Source: Kumtagia sp963820075
Lineage (GTDB): Bacteria; Pseudomonadota; Alphaproteobacteria; Rhizobiales; Rhizobiaceae
NCBI GenBank assembly: GCA_963820075.1
Contig: CAWFYS010000012.1
Coordinates: forward strand, 481,045-545,044
Reading direction: 5' to 3'
Length of the DNA: 64,000 nt
The notes under the pieces were generated by a model. It was not told the origin of the DNA. It did not search any database and saw nothing but the letters and a program-made list of their open reading frames with translations. Positions within the stretch are counted from its first letter, which is position 1. Every line of letters begins with the position of its first letter. Positions 1 to 8,317 of this stretch are shown here, one piece after another. A program made the translations under genes and the position numbers.

Positions 1-272
1 TTATGCCGCTATCGGTTCCGGGCATCATTGCCGCGGCGATCTACTCGTTCATCGGTGCATGGAATGAATACATCTACGCCTACACGTTTCTCTCTAAGAA
101 CGAACAGCTGACCTTGCCGGTCGGCATCCAGCGGTTCTTCTCGGAAAACACCACCGATTTTCCGGGTCTGATGGCAGCGAGCTTCATGATGAGCGTGCCG
201 GTGGTCGTGCTGTTCCTCGTCCTGCAAAAATACTTCGTGCGCGCGCTGACCGAAGGCGCCGTCAAACATTAG
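1..272 (+). CDS. Carbohydrate ABC transporter permease (MalG-like), C-terminal end
   Basis: Cut by the left window edge, so only the last 90 or so residues are seen. They hold the final part of a binding-protein-dependent inner-membrane permease: a hydrophobic stretch containing GAWNEYIYAY, then a long last membrane helix (SVPVVVLFLVLQKYFV) and the RALTEGAVK tail typical of MalG/UgpE-type permeases of the CUT1 sugar importers. It lies a few bases upstream of a MalK/UgpC-type ATPase, so the two are parts of one importer; the first permease and the binding protein must lie to the left of the window. The family is clear; the substrate is not visible, though the sugar-acid dehydratase downstream hints at a sugar or sugar acid. 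Confidence 0.9.
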   Translation, partial: MPLSVPGIIAAAIYSFIGAWNEYIYAYTFLSKNEQLTLPVGIQRFFSENTTDFPGLMAASFMMSVPVVVLFLVLQKYFVRALTEGAVKH

Positions 273-283
273 GGAAGTTGCCG

Positions 284-1381
284 ATGGCCCACGTGGTCCT
301 GATAGATCTTGTCAAGACCTACGGCGCCTTCAAGGCCGTCAACAATGTCTCGCTGACCGTCAACGATGGCGAGTTCGTCGCTCTCGTCGGCCCCTCGGGT
401 TGCGGCAAGACGACCACCCTCAATCTCGTTGCGGGACTGATCCCGGTTACGTCAGGTGAAATCCTGATCGGGGACCGGGTCGTCAACGACCTGGACCCCA
501 AGGACCGTGACATCGCAATGGTGTTCCAGAACTACGCGCTCTATCCGCAAAAGTCGGTCTACAAGAACTTGGCGTTCCCGCTGCAGATGCGAAAGCTCCC
601 CCGTGACGAGATCGACCGGAAGGTCAAGGAAGCGGCACGCGTGCTCGACATGACCGGACTGCTCGAGCGCAAGCCTCGTGAGCTCTCGGGCGGACAACAG
701 CAGCGCGTGGCCCTGGGCCGAGCCCTCGTTCGGGACCCCGCGGTATTCCTGATGGACGAACCGCTCTCCAATCTCGACGCCAAGCTGCGCGCGCAGATGC
801 GGTCCGAAATCAAGCGGTTCCATCAGGACCTGAAGGCGACGATCATCTATGTGACGCACGACCAGCTCGAGGCCGTGACCATGGCCGACAAGATGGCCGT
901 GATGAACGGCGGCTATCTGCAGCAATACGATTCGCCGGCGCAGGTTTTCGCCCATCCCGTGAATATGTTCGTCGCGAGCTTCATAGGCAGCCCGGCGATG
1001 AGCCTTATTCCGCTGGAGGCATCCACGGCAAACGGCGCCGCGGTACTGACGAGCGCGGAAGGCTGGAGCCTCGAGCTGTCGCAACGCAACGCGCGCAAGG
1101 TCCAGAGGGCGACCACCAGGAAGGTCGTGCTCGGTGCGCGACACTCGACTATCAAGCTGCATAAGAGCGCGGTCCCCGGCGCCATTCCGGCCAAGGCCTA
1201 TACGGTCGAACCAACCGGAGACGTCACCTTCGTGCAGGCGTTGCTCTCGGGCGCCATCGTCAACATCAGCGTGTCCCCCAACGTCGCCGTCGCACCTGAC
1301 GAGCAGATCTGGCTCGAGTTCGACCAGGAGCGCACGCACCTGTTCGACGGCGAAACTGAAATGGCCCTTAAGGCCGACTGA
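284..1381 (+). CDS. ABC transporter ATP-binding protein, MalK/UgpC type
   Basis: ATPase subunit of a CUT1-type sugar importer. Walker A is GPSGCGKTT near residues 36-44, the ABC signature is LSGGQQQRVALGRALV, Walker B is VFLMDEPLSNLD and the switch histidine is in VTHDQLEA. The C-terminal third (about residues 235-365) is the MalK-like TOBE/OB region. I prefer the ATG at 284, which has AGGGAAG just upstream, over the in-frame TTG at 278. It follows the permease end at 272 closely and is followed after 32 bp by the dehydratase gene, consistent with one transport-plus-catabolism operon. Confidence 0.95.
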   Translation: MAHVVLIDLVKTYGAFKAVNNVSLTVNDGEFVALVGPSGCGKTTTLNLVAGLIPVTSGEILIGDRVVNDLDPKDRDIAMVFQNYALYPQKSVYKNLAFPLQMRKLPRDEIDRKVKEAARVLDMTGLLERKPRELSGGQQQRVALGRALVRDPAVFLMDEPLSNLDAKLRAQMRSEIKRFHQDLKATIIYVTHDQLEAVTMADKMAVMNGGYLQQYDSPAQVFAHPVNMFVASFIGSPAMSLIPLEASTANGAAVLTSAEGWSLELSQRNARKVQRATTRKVVLGARHSTIKLHKSAVPGAIPAKAYTVEPTGDVTFVQALLSGAIVNISVSPNVAVAPDEQIWLEFDQERTHLFDGETEMALKAD

Positions 1382-1413
1382 GACAGGACGGGTTCGTTTG
1401 GACAGGGGCGCGG

Positions 1414-2577
1414 ATGACTGAGGCGCTAAAGATCACCGCGATCAAGCCATATGCGATATGGGTAGGGACACGTAACCAGTTGCTCGTAAAGGTCGAGACC
1501 GACCAGGGCATCTTCGGGTGGGGCGAGAGCGGCTTGAGCGGTCGCGAGAAGGCGGTGATCGGCGCCATCGAGCATTTTCGCGAGTTCCTCATCGGCCGCG
1601 ACCCGATGCAGATTGGCCGAATCTGGCAGGAGGCATATCGCAGCCAGTACTTCGAAGGCGGGCGGGTTCTGCAGGCGGCGATTTCGGCGATGGACATTGC
1701 CTTTCACGACATCAAGGGCAAGGCGCTCGGGGTTCCGGTCTACGACCTGCTGGGCGGCAAGCAGCGCGACCGCATCCCCACTTTCGCCTCGACCGGAGAC
1801 GAGGCCGAGGGCGATGGTGCCATCGAACGAGCCCGCGAGCTACGCGCACAGGGGTGGCAGGCGATCCGCTTCTTCCCCGTCGGGCAAAACAGCAGGGACA
1901 TCTTCGAGCCGCGCGAGTCGATCGGCGCTACCGCAAGGATGCTAAACAAAGCGCGCGAGGCGCTAGGCGACGACGTGGTCCTCGGCATCGACTATCATCA
2001 TCGACTGTCGGTGGCCGAGGCCGCGAGCTTCTGCAACAAGCTCGGCCGCGGCGTGCTTGATTTCCTCGAGGAGCCGATACGGGACGAGACGCCGGAGGCC
2101 TACGAATCTCTGCGCACGATGACCGACGTTCCTTTTGCCATCGGCGAGGAATTTGCCAGCAAGTGGCAGTTCCTGCCCTATATCGAGCGCGGCATCCACC
2201 AGTTCAACCGGCTCGATGTTTGCAATGTCGGGGGCCTCACGGAGGCGATGAAGGTCGCTGGCTGGAGCGAGGCGCACTATGTCGACCTGATGCCGCACAA
2301 TCCGCTTGGTCCAGTGTGCACGGCCGCGACCGTACATCTCGGGGCGGCGGTGCCGAACTTCGCGTGGCTCGAAACGAGGGCGCCCGAAATAAAGCTGGGC
2401 TTCGACAATTCCGACTTCTTCCCTGTGCAACCACGGCTCGACGGCCCCGATTATCTGGTCGGCGATCTGCCGGGGCTCGGCGTCGAGGTCAACGAAGCGG
2501 TGGTCCAGGCGGAGAGCTTCCGTTTCTGGGAAGCGCCTCACCTTAAGCGCCGCGACGGTTCTGTTACGAACTGGTAG
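1414..2577 (+). CDS. Enolase-superfamily dehydratase, D-galactonate dehydratase-like
   Basis: A 387-residue mandelate racemase/muconate lactonizing enzyme family protein closest in motif pattern to DgoD (D-galactonate dehydratase). The capping domain comes first (about residues 1-120), then the (beta/alpha) barrel. Likely metal ligands and catalytic residues are D193 and H195 (GIDYHHR), E219/E220 (FLEEP), E245/E246 (AIGEE) and H295 in PHNPLGP, all spaced as in acid-sugar dehydratases. It sits between an importer ATPase and an RraA-family gene, which suggests uptake and dehydration of an aldonic acid to a 2-keto-3-deoxy acid. The exact sugar acid is an inference and cannot be read from the sequence. 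Confidence 0.88.
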   Translation: MTEALKITAIKPYAIWVGTRNQLLVKVETDQGIFGWGESGLSGREKAVIGAIEHFREFLIGRDPMQIGRIWQEAYRSQYFEGGRVLQAAISAMDIAFHDIKGKALGVPVYDLLGGKQRDRIPTFASTGDEAEGDGAIERARELRAQGWQAIRFFPVGQNSRDIFEPRESIGATARMLNKAREALGDDVVLGIDYHHRLSVAEAASFCNKLGRGVLDFLEEPIRDETPEAYESLRTMTDVPFAIGEEFASKWQFLPYIERGIHQFNRLDVCNVGGLTEAMKVAGWSEAHYVDLMPHNPLGPVCTAATVHLGAAVPNFAWLETRAPEIKLGFDNSDFFPVQPRLDGPDYLVGDLPGLGVEVNEAVVQAESFRFWEAPHLKRRDGSVTNW

Positions 2578-2601
2578 TTCCATTTCAGCCGGGAGCCCAT
2601 A

Positions 2602-3342
2602 ATGACGCATACCCCCGACATCACGCGGCCGCCCAAAGACTTGATCGACGCGCTCAGGGAGATCGGCGCCGCGACCGTTGCCGGCACGCTTGGCCACATG
2701 GGCTTCCGCAATCCGCATATGGTCGGTCCGGTGGCGCAGAACCACCGCAAGTCGATAGTCGGACCGGCGCTGACGCTGCAGTTCATGCCACAACGACCCG
2801 ACCTGTTCACCGAGGGAGAATATGCCGATCCCGAGACGCAACTGCACCGGCACGTGCTCTACCACGCGCAGGAAGGCGATGTGGTCGTGGTCGACGCGCG
2901 AGGCGACATGAGCTCGGGTGTCTTCGGTGACATGATGTCAACGTATTTCAAGGGCAGGGGCGGCGCGGGTATCGTCATCGATGGATGCATGCGCGACCGG
3001 CCTAATGTTGAAAAGCTCGATCTGCCCCTATGGCTGCGCGGCTGGACGCCAAATTATCATGTGCAGACCAGCATCTATCCCAATGCCGTCAACGTTCCGA
3101 TTGCCTGCGGCGGTGTCACGGTGATCCCCGGCGACATCATCGTCGCCGACGACGACGGGGTGGTGGTGCTTCCCGTCGCAATGGCCCCGAAGGTAATCGA
3201 AGAATCTCAGAAGCATCACGATTGGGAGGCGTTCTCGCGAATGAAGCTGATGGAGGGCGGCCCGTTGCAACGCTACTATCCGCTGCACCCAAGTGCGAGC
3301 GACGAGTACGAGGCTTGGCGGAAAGCCAACCCCAAGTCTTGA
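2602..3342 (+). CDS. RraA family protein (HMG aldolase/oxaloacetate decarboxylase-like)
   Basis: A 246-residue member of the RraA/dimethylmenaquinone methyltransferase fold. Members such as HMG aldolase are class II aldolases or oxaloacetate decarboxylases; true RraA, an RNase E inhibitor, is shorter. The GDVVVVDARGD segment, the GAGIVIDGCMRD motif (conserved Gly, Arg and Asp of the active site) and the CGGVTVIPGDIIVADDDGVVVLP tail region are present. It follows the dehydratase after 24 bp and a ribosome-binding site (GGGAG). The context suggests it cleaves or decarboxylates the keto-acid made upstream rather than acting on RNase E. Confidence 0.85.
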   Translation: MTHTPDITRPPKDLIDALREIGAATVAGTLGHMGFRNPHMVGPVAQNHRKSIVGPALTLQFMPQRPDLFTEGEYADPETQLHRHVLYHAQEGDVVVVDARGDMSSGVFGDMMSTYFKGRGGAGIVIDGCMRDRPNVEKLDLPLWLRGWTPNYHVQTSIYPNAVNVPIACGGVTVIPGDIIVADDDGVVVLPVAMAPKVIEESQKHHDWEAFSRMKLMEGGPLQRYYPLHPSASDEYEAWRKANPKS

Positions 3343-3519
3343 TTGACGGAAACGGGCTGGCAGTCGTGTTTCCCATCGACTGCTTTCGGCGCGAACCACG
3401 CCTCATACCACCTCTGGAAAGCGTCTGCGCCAAGATCGAAGGTGATGTGGCACCGTAAAGCCAACCGAAGGCTGCCGGAGATCTGCAATCGGAGAGGCAT
3501 GTCGACGATTGCATTCGGC

Positions 3520-4545
3520 CTATATTTTCACTACGACACGACCGTCCAACTTATTTTCGCGCATTCGACCAAATATACTGTTGATATCTTCCAGACGCTC
3601 TACCGAATAGTGAACTTTCACCTTGCCGTCTGCGGCGAACTGAATGCATTCGGCTAGATCCAGACGAGTTCCCACGATCGATCCGCGGATGGTCTTGCGC
3701 ATCAGGACTGTATTGAAGATGTCCAGCTCGAACGAGCCTGGCGGCAAGCCGACGAGCGACATGGTACCCCGCCTGTCGAGCATGCCGAGGGCCTGGCTGA
3801 AGGCACGGGGCGAGACAGCGGTAACGAGCACACCCTGCGCCCCACCGCCGGATAGCCTCTTCACCTCGGCCACGGGATCGGTCGTCTTCGCATTGACAAC
3901 GGCGTCAGCGCCCATGTTGCGCGCGAGCGCCAGCTTTTCGTCGGAAATGTCAACGGCAATCACGTTGAGCCCCATCGCCTTCGCATATTGCACGGCAACG
4001 TGACCGAGTCCGCCAATGCCCGAGATGACAACCGTGTCACCCGGTTTCGTGTCGGTCTCCTTCAGCCCCTTGTAGACCGTCACTCCCGCACAAAGGATGG
4101 GGGCGGCCGGTTCCCAATCGAGGCTATCGGGCAGATGACCGACATAATTCGGATCGGCGAGAACATATTCCGCAAAGCCGCCATTGACTGAATATCCGGT
4201 ATTCTTTTGCCGGTCACACAAGGTTTCCCAGCCCGCGAAACAGTGTTTGCAATGCCCGCAGGCGGTGTGTAGCCAAGGCACGCCCACGCGGTCGCCTTCC
4301 TTGACCGCCGAAACCCCGGCGCCGACTGCAACAACTGAACCGACGCCTTCGTGACCCGGGATAAAGGGTGGCGTGGGTTTCACCGGCCAGTCGCCCTCGA
4401 CCGCGTGGAGATCTGTGTGACAGACCCCACATGCTTCGACCTTTACCAGGATTTGACCCTGTCCGACCTCGGGAACCGGCACTTCTTCGATTATTAGCGG
4501 CTGCTTGAACTCGTGCACAACGGCGGCCTTCATGCTCCTTGCCAT
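3520..4545 (-). CDS. adhP: Zinc-dependent alcohol dehydrogenase, AdhP type
   Basis: A 341-residue medium-chain zinc alcohol dehydrogenase that oxidises or reduces primary alcohols and aldehydes with NAD. The catalytic zinc site is in ACGVCHTDLHAVEGDWP with GHEGVG after it; the structural zinc site is CGHCKHCFAGWETLC; the nucleotide site is GIGGLGHVAVQYAKA. The open frame extends upstream, but I chose the ATG at 4545 (MARSMKAAVV) because GGGAGG precedes it by the right distance and family alignments begin here. It converges on the RraA gene. Its own upstream region holds a perfect 12-bp palindrome (4591-4602) that could be an operator. Confidence 0.93.
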   Translation of the reverse strand: MARSMKAAVVHEFKQPLIIEEVPVPEVGQGQILVKVEACGVCHTDLHAVEGDWPVKPTPPFIPGHEGVGSVVAVGAGVSAVKEGDRVGVPWLHTACGHCKHCFAGWETLCDRQKNTGYSVNGGFAEYVLADPNYVGHLPDSLDWEPAAPILCAGVTVYKGLKETDTKPGDTVVISGIGGLGHVAVQYAKAMGLNVIAVDISDEKLALARNMGADAVVNAKTTDPVAEVKRLSGGGAQGVLVTAVSPRAFSQALGMLDRRGTMSLVGLPPGSFELDIFNTVLMRKTIRGSIVGTRLDLAECIQFAADGKVKVHYSVERLEDINSIFGRMRENKLDGRVVVKI

Positions 4546-4899
4546 TGCTCCCTCCCTGGTTGCGCGAAAAATTGGACCCTGATCAGATTTCGCATCGATG
4601 CGACCAGCCCTGGGCCACCCGCTGAGGCTGGAGACCTCGCTAAAGGCGAGCACCTTGGTTTGATCCGTACTCGCCTTGACCAAACAGCTCGACGACCTGC
4701 TTATCGCTCTCAGGCAAGCTTAGTCAAAAGAGACTCGTTATGCATCTTGAATGAGACGGGTACGATACGCGGTGCATGGATGGTCGCCGGTGATCATCAT
4801 CCCTCGGACGCTGGTGCGGCGAGCCTCGGCTACTCATGGCCCGCCCGAAAGGGTCAGAATGTAAAAATCCTTTACCGGATACAACACCGGCGCGCTGCC
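4546..4899. other. Intergenic region upstream of the alcohol dehydrogenase
   Basis: No convincing gene in this stretch. It should carry the reverse-strand promoter of the alcohol dehydrogenase. The only structure I see is the perfect palindrome CGCATCGATGCG at 4591-4602, about 45 bp upstream of the start codon, which could be a regulator site. Open frames here have no family features and poor codon pattern. Confidence 0.5.
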
Positions 4900-5142
4900 C
4901 TATGGAGCGGGCGCGCTATTCACGACTTTGCCCGCATTACAAAATTCGGTAACCAGCGCGCTAAACTGGTTGCTGCATTCAGGGCAGAAGTGAAGGTGGG
5001 TCTCGCCGTCGTCGTCCATCACGCGCACGGCTCTCCAGCCATCGGGCGACCAGTTCTTGGCGCCCTTGAGGTTTTCGACAAGGGCCGGGCCGGGCGCCAG
5101 AAGGAAGCAGCGGTCGCAGGTGTAGGAATACTCTGTGCTCAT
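4900..5142 (-). CDS. Small hypothetical protein with two CxxC pairs
   Basis: An 80-residue protein with an early CDRC and a later CPEC separated by about 38 residues, followed by another cysteine. This spacing resembles a zinc ribbon, so metal binding is plausible, but I do not recognise the family. The ATG at 5142 has an AGGGTGA stretch upstream. It is isolated, with no operon partner on either side. The composition (charged, no membrane segment) suggests a small soluble cytoplasmic protein. Confidence 0.6.
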   Translation of the reverse strand: MSTEYSYTCDRCFLLAPGPALVENLKGAKNWSPDGWRAVRVMDDDGETHLHFCPECSNQFSALVTEFCNAGKVVNSAPAP

Positions 5143-5275
5143 AAATCACCCTTAGATCAGCGCGCAGTGAGGACGTGATCACCACGACTACTACGGCTAG
5201 CCCTTCGTTAACCCTTGTGGCTCACCGTTTTGGAAACCCGTCAACAACCGCCCGTCTTTCGCGATTGGAAACTCC

Positions 5276-5520
5276 ATGAACCTGACCCTCGGAATGGCCG
5301 CTAAACATCTTGGCGGGAACGGCCTTACAGGTCGTGCGCGAACGCCTCGAACTGGAAGCCAGGGCCCGGCTCGCCGAGGAGCGCGTTGCCGACCTTAAGG
5401 ACCAGTTCGAGGACATGCGCCCACGGCGTGACGGCTGGCAGAAGCAGGCCGAGGCTTCGCGGCGCCAGCTTGTCGGCGATCGGCCAAGGCGAGGCCTTTT
5501 CGGCTGGCACTGGCTCAAGG
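5276..5520 (+). pseudogene. Remnant of a HTH/coiled-coil protein (plasmid-type)
   Basis: Two pieces of one gene appear fused out of frame. From the ATG at 5276 the first residues (MNLTLGMAAKHLG) look like the start of a helix-turn-helix protein of the kind found on rhizobial plasmids and mobile elements. From about 5330, in another frame, there is a coiled coil (VVRERLELEARARLAEERVADLKDQFEDM) followed by a Trp-containing basic tail (RRGLFGWHWL), which is how such proteins end. The middle, including most of the helix-turn-helix, is missing. I infer an internal deletion; the family assignment is tentative. Confidence 0.45.
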
Positions 5521-5549
5521 CGAGCCAGACGCGGCCGGCGCGGCCTTTG

Positions 5550-5735
5550 CTACGGCTTCTTTACTGCGTCGCGCACCGCATCCTTCGCGCCGCCGACGGC
5601 GTTCTGGACCTTTCCGGCGGCTTTGTCGGCCTTGCCCTCTGCGCGCAGTTTCGCATCGCCTGTCAGCTTGCCAGCAGCTTCCTTGACGGAGCCCTTGGCC
5701 TGTTTGGCGGCGCCTTTGATACGATCCTTGTCCAT
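5550..5735 (-). CDS. CsbD family stress-response protein
   Basis: A 61-residue, lysine- and alanine-rich, highly charged protein beginning MDKDRIKGAAKQAKGSVKEA, the classic CsbD repeat pattern (GxAKxxxGxxKexxGkltgd). Family members are abundant small proteins induced by general or osmotic stress; their biochemical role is unknown. The ATG at 5735 has AGGAG at an ideal distance. It lies close to a PRC-barrel gene on the same strand, another common stress or envelope-associated family, and the two may be coexpressed, though a gap of about 100 bp separates them. Confidence 0.9.
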   Translation of the reverse strand: MDKDRIKGAAKQAKGSVKEAAGKLTGDAKLRAEGKADKAAGKVQNAVGGAKDAVRDAVKKP

Positions 5736-5833
5736 TGTCTTCTCCTGAAGGGGAATGGCCGGGCGTCGCGCCCAAGGCCTTTGAGCTCACCATCAAGCCG
5801 CCCGTCCAGATCAGGTTCGGGCGGCATTTACCT

Positions 5834-6250
5834 CTACTGTACGCTGCCGAAGCTGTCTTGCGATGCACGCCGAGCGTAGTAGTCGTCAATCCCGCGCGTG
5901 TACTCCGGATCGTCCCACCGGCTGGCCTCGCTCTCCGAATAGCGGGGTGCGCCTTCGAGGGACTCTTTATCAAGGTTCACGACATAGCCCCCTTGCTCGG
6001 TGTCATAGGTGAGCACCGACCAGGGCAGGGGATGGTAATCTTCACCCATCCCTAGAAACCCGCCAAACGACATCACGGCATAGGCAACTTTCCCGGACCG
6101 CTTGTCGATCATCACATCATAGATGGAACCAAGGCTTTCGCCCTGGCCGTTGTAGACATGCGTGCCGTTGACTTTGCTGGCAGCGATCAGGCTGCCGGTT
6201 TCGTCCGTCGCCACACCTTCGCTGCCAGTTTCCATCATTGTGTTTGCCAT
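5834..6250 (-). CDS. PRC-barrel domain protein
   Basis: A 138-residue soluble protein. The PRC-barrel core (about residues 20-95) shows the typical pattern: LIAASKVNGTHVYNGQGESLG, DVMIDKRSGKVAYAVMSFGG, then HPLPWSVLTYD. Stand-alone PRC-barrel proteins in Rhizobiales are often stress-induced; the molecular role is not known. The open frame begins further up, but the ATG at 6250 (MANTMMETG) with AAGGAG upstream is the better start. The C-terminal tail is acidic and aromatic and looks disordered. Confidence 0.88.
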   Translation of the reverse strand: MANTMMETGSEGVATDETGSLIAASKVNGTHVYNGQGESLGSIYDVMIDKRSGKVAYAVMSFGGFLGMGEDYHPLPWSVLTYDTEQGGYVVNLDKESLEGAPRYSESEASRWDDPEYTRGIDDYYARRASQDSFGSVQ

Positions 6251-6354
6251 TTCAGAACTCCTTTCAGCTCTGCACACAAAACCGATGGCCGCGCGGGTCG
6301 TTCCTCGACTTCGAAAAAATGGTTGTTGGCCTTCCGCTCGAATTCTGAAGGATA

Positions 6355-6399
6355 GCTAAGCAGACTTGCGTGGCTTCGCCCACGCTTCGCCTGCTTAGC
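6355..6399. terminator. Strong stem-loop downstream of the GGDEF-EAL gene
   Basis: GCTAAGCAG (from 6355) pairs with CTGCTTAGC (to 6399), with an inner stem GCGTGG/CCCACGC closed by a CTTCG loop. It lies between the end of the GGDEF-EAL gene (6458) and the start of the PRC-barrel gene, so it could terminate reverse-strand transcription. There is no clear U tract, so it may instead be a repeat element that stabilises mRNA. Confidence 0.5.
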
Positions 6400-6412
6400 C
6401 TCTTGTTTTGTC

Positions 6413-6457
6413 GCAGGTTTCTGTCGGAAAACCGTGACACACTTTTCCGGAACCTGC
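6413..6457. repeat. Rhizobial intergenic palindrome, copy 1
   Basis: Outer arms GCAGGTT/AACCTGC and inner arms CGGAAAA/TTTTCCG with a CGTGACACAC loop. It is the same architecture as the elements at 10295, 34788 and 53059: a CCGAAAA...TTTTCGG core flanked by variable arms. It ends next to the stop codon of the GGDEF-EAL gene. Confidence 0.6.
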
Positions 6458-8002
6458 TTAGCTCGCAAGAGCAAGTGCCCGATTCTCCGAAAGAAGACGG
6501 ATGGGCTCCTCATTGATGTATTTAGTCAGCTCGTTCGACGGAAGCGCGGCACTGAACAGATATCCCTGGCCATTATCACAGCCTAATTCACGCATGAGGC
6601 GCATTTGGTCGTCAGTCTCGATACCCTCCGCCGTCGTGCTGATGCCGAGGCCCTTTCCCAGATTAAGGATCGCCTTGATGATCTTGAGCCTCTTTGGATC
6701 GTGCTCGCATTCCGCGACAAAGCTGCGGTCCACCTTGATACGGTCGAACGAGAAGTTTCCAAGTTGGGACAGGCTGGAAAACCCTGTCCCAAAGTCATCC
6801 AAAGCTACCTTAACTCCGGCGCTCCGGAGATCCGCTATAATCTGTGTTGCAGTCTCGATTTCGCGCACGACCGCGCTTTCTGTGACCTCGATCTCAAGCC
6901 GAGGCGGCGGGAGTCCAGCCGCGTCGAGCGCCCTGACGATGCGCAGACCAAGCAGTTTATCAGTCATTTGCATTGGTGAGACGTTGAAGGACAGCGTTAA
7001 CTCGCTGGGCCACGTCGTGGCTATGCGGCATGAGTGACGTAAAAGGTTGTCTGTAAGTTCGGTGATCACGCCAATCTGCTCTGCAAGGCCGATGAACACC
7101 TCGGGTGGGGTTGCAACCCCCGTGCCGCGATTCCAGCGGGCAAGCGCCTCAAAGCCAATCAACTTTCCGCTGGCCAAATCGATGAGGGGCTGGAAATATG
7201 GGACGATCTCATCGTTGCGAACCGCTGTCCGCAAGGCCTGCTCCATGCTGGCACGCTCTGTCGCGAACTCCATCATGGCAGCATCGAAGAGCTTGAACGT
7301 ATTCCGCCCCGAACTCTTAGCCAAATAGAGGGCCACATCCGCTTGGCTGACCAGAACGTGGACATCATCACCAGGCTTGGCAACCACGATCCCAATGGAA
7401 ACACCGATCTCGACTTCGGTGTCGCCGACCATGATGGGCTCGCCGAGAAAGGCGATCGTCTCCTGTGCCGTGGCGGCGGGAAACGGTATGGACGCCAGGG
7501 GTGCCAGAACAAGAAACTCATCACCGCCTTGCCTGACGATCAGCGCCGAACCGAATTGCTTCTTGAGGCGATCCGCAACGGTGATGAGGACTTGATCGCC
7601 GGCCGCGTGGCCGAGCAGATCATTCACACGCTTGAAGCCATCCAGGTCTAGCGCGAAGACCACCTGCACGCTGCCCGCGACGCTTCGCTGCACGTATTCG
7701 GCGAAATAGCGGCGGTTAGGCAATCGCGTCAGTGGGTCATGCCGGGCGATCCAGCTTGAATCGTCCTCGGCAGTCCGGCGTCGGCGGACCTCATGGCGAA
7801 GTTCTGCCAGACGCCGCGTCGCAAAGACGAACCCGCAAATTCCGACAGACGCGACCGCAAGTATTATCTCGTCCAGCTCCCAGGATTCGTGAGAAACCAT
7901 GAACTCGACAAGATGGTCCATTGTGTCGAAGTAAACGGACACCAACCAGATAACGACACCCACAAGGCTGACGATTGCTGCGTCGGTCGTTGTTTTGGTC
8001 AT
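6458..8002 (-). CDS. GGDEF-EAL cyclic-di-GMP turnover protein
   Basis: A 514-residue membrane protein with two N-terminal hydrophobic segments (about residues 8-25 and 45-62), then a GGDEF domain and an EAL domain. The GGDEF active site is intact (RQGGDEFLVL) but no RxxD inhibitory site is seen where expected. The EAL domain keeps GFEALARW, EVTES, LDDFGTGFSSL and KVDRSFV, so phosphodiesterase activity is likely and diguanylate cyclase activity possible. It acts at the inner membrane on the c-di-GMP pool that controls motility and biofilm. It is divergent from the injection-system operon; a shared regulatory link is only a guess. Confidence 0.95.
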   Translation of the reverse strand: MTKTTTDAAIVSLVGVVIWLVSVYFDTMDHLVEFMVSHESWELDEIILAVASVGICGFVFATRRLAELRHEVRRRRTAEDDSSWIARHDPLTRLPNRRYFAEYVQRSVAGSVQVVFALDLDGFKRVNDLLGHAAGDQVLITVADRLKKQFGSALIVRQGGDEFLVLAPLASIPFPAATAQETIAFLGEPIMVGDTEVEIGVSIGIVVAKPGDDVHVLVSQADVALYLAKSSGRNTFKLFDAAMMEFATERASMEQALRTAVRNDEIVPYFQPLIDLASGKLIGFEALARWNRGTGVATPPEVFIGLAEQIGVITELTDNLLRHSCRIATTWPSELTLSFNVSPMQMTDKLLGLRIVRALDAAGLPPPRLEIEVTESAVVREIETATQIIADLRSAGVKVALDDFGTGFSSLSQLGNFSFDRIKVDRSFVAECEHDPKRLKIIKAILNLGKGLGISTTAEGIETDDQMRLMRELGCDNGQGYLFSAALPSNELTKYINEEPIRLLSENRALALAS

Positions 8003-8317
8003 ATTGAATTGAGTCCTTTTTTTACTAACGCGCGAGAGGGGATTTGGTGACGGCGATATTCAAATAATGGGAAGTTTAGATTTGAACTCTTCACCTGCCG
8101 GCAATCGCCGGGCACCGCCGGCCCGCCGCGAGGCCGAAATGGATCTCTCCGGACCCGCCATAGGGACATTTAGGACCTGCCTGACCCACAACGCCCGAAA
8201 TTTTCCAAACCAATTCAATGCCCCCGAGAGTCCGCTTTCCGGCACGCGCCTTGCGTTGCCCCTTTCACGGCACGGGGCGGCGCGCCTCGGATCGCTCGGA
8301 CTTGGAGGGTGACGGAC
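8003..8317. other. Divergent intergenic region upstream of the eCIS operon
   Basis: 315 bp between the divergent GGDEF-EAL gene and the sheath gene. The left part is relatively AT-rich with a run of T and A near 8010-8020. The right part carries the sigma-54 promoter match at 8240-8255. Activator sites for a sigma-54 regulator would be expected between about 8080 and 8200, but I cannot identify a convincing inverted repeat there. Open frames in the region look like noise. Confidence 0.6.
8240..8255 (+). promoter_or_regulatory. Putative sigma-54 promoter of the eCIS operon
   Basis: CGGCACGCGCCTTGCG matches the -24/-12 consensus TGGCAC-N5-TTGCW at all but the first and last positions, with the invariant GG (8241-8242) and GC (8253-8254) exactly ten bases apart. 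Transcription would start near 8266, giving a leader of about 50 bases before the sheath ATG at 8318. The NtrC-type regulator at the far end of the locus fits this. A chance match in GC-rich DNA is possible, but no other promoter candidate stands out. Confidence 0.6.

Noticed and set aside
452..1339. 295-residue reverse-strand open frame
   Set aside because: Antisense shadow of the ABC ATPase gene, with no domain of its own. Many such long shadows occur in this GC-rich window.
4591..4602. CGCATCGATGCG palindrome as a firm operator
   Set aside because: A single 12-bp palindrome in GC-rich DNA is weak evidence on its own. I mention it only in the region entry.
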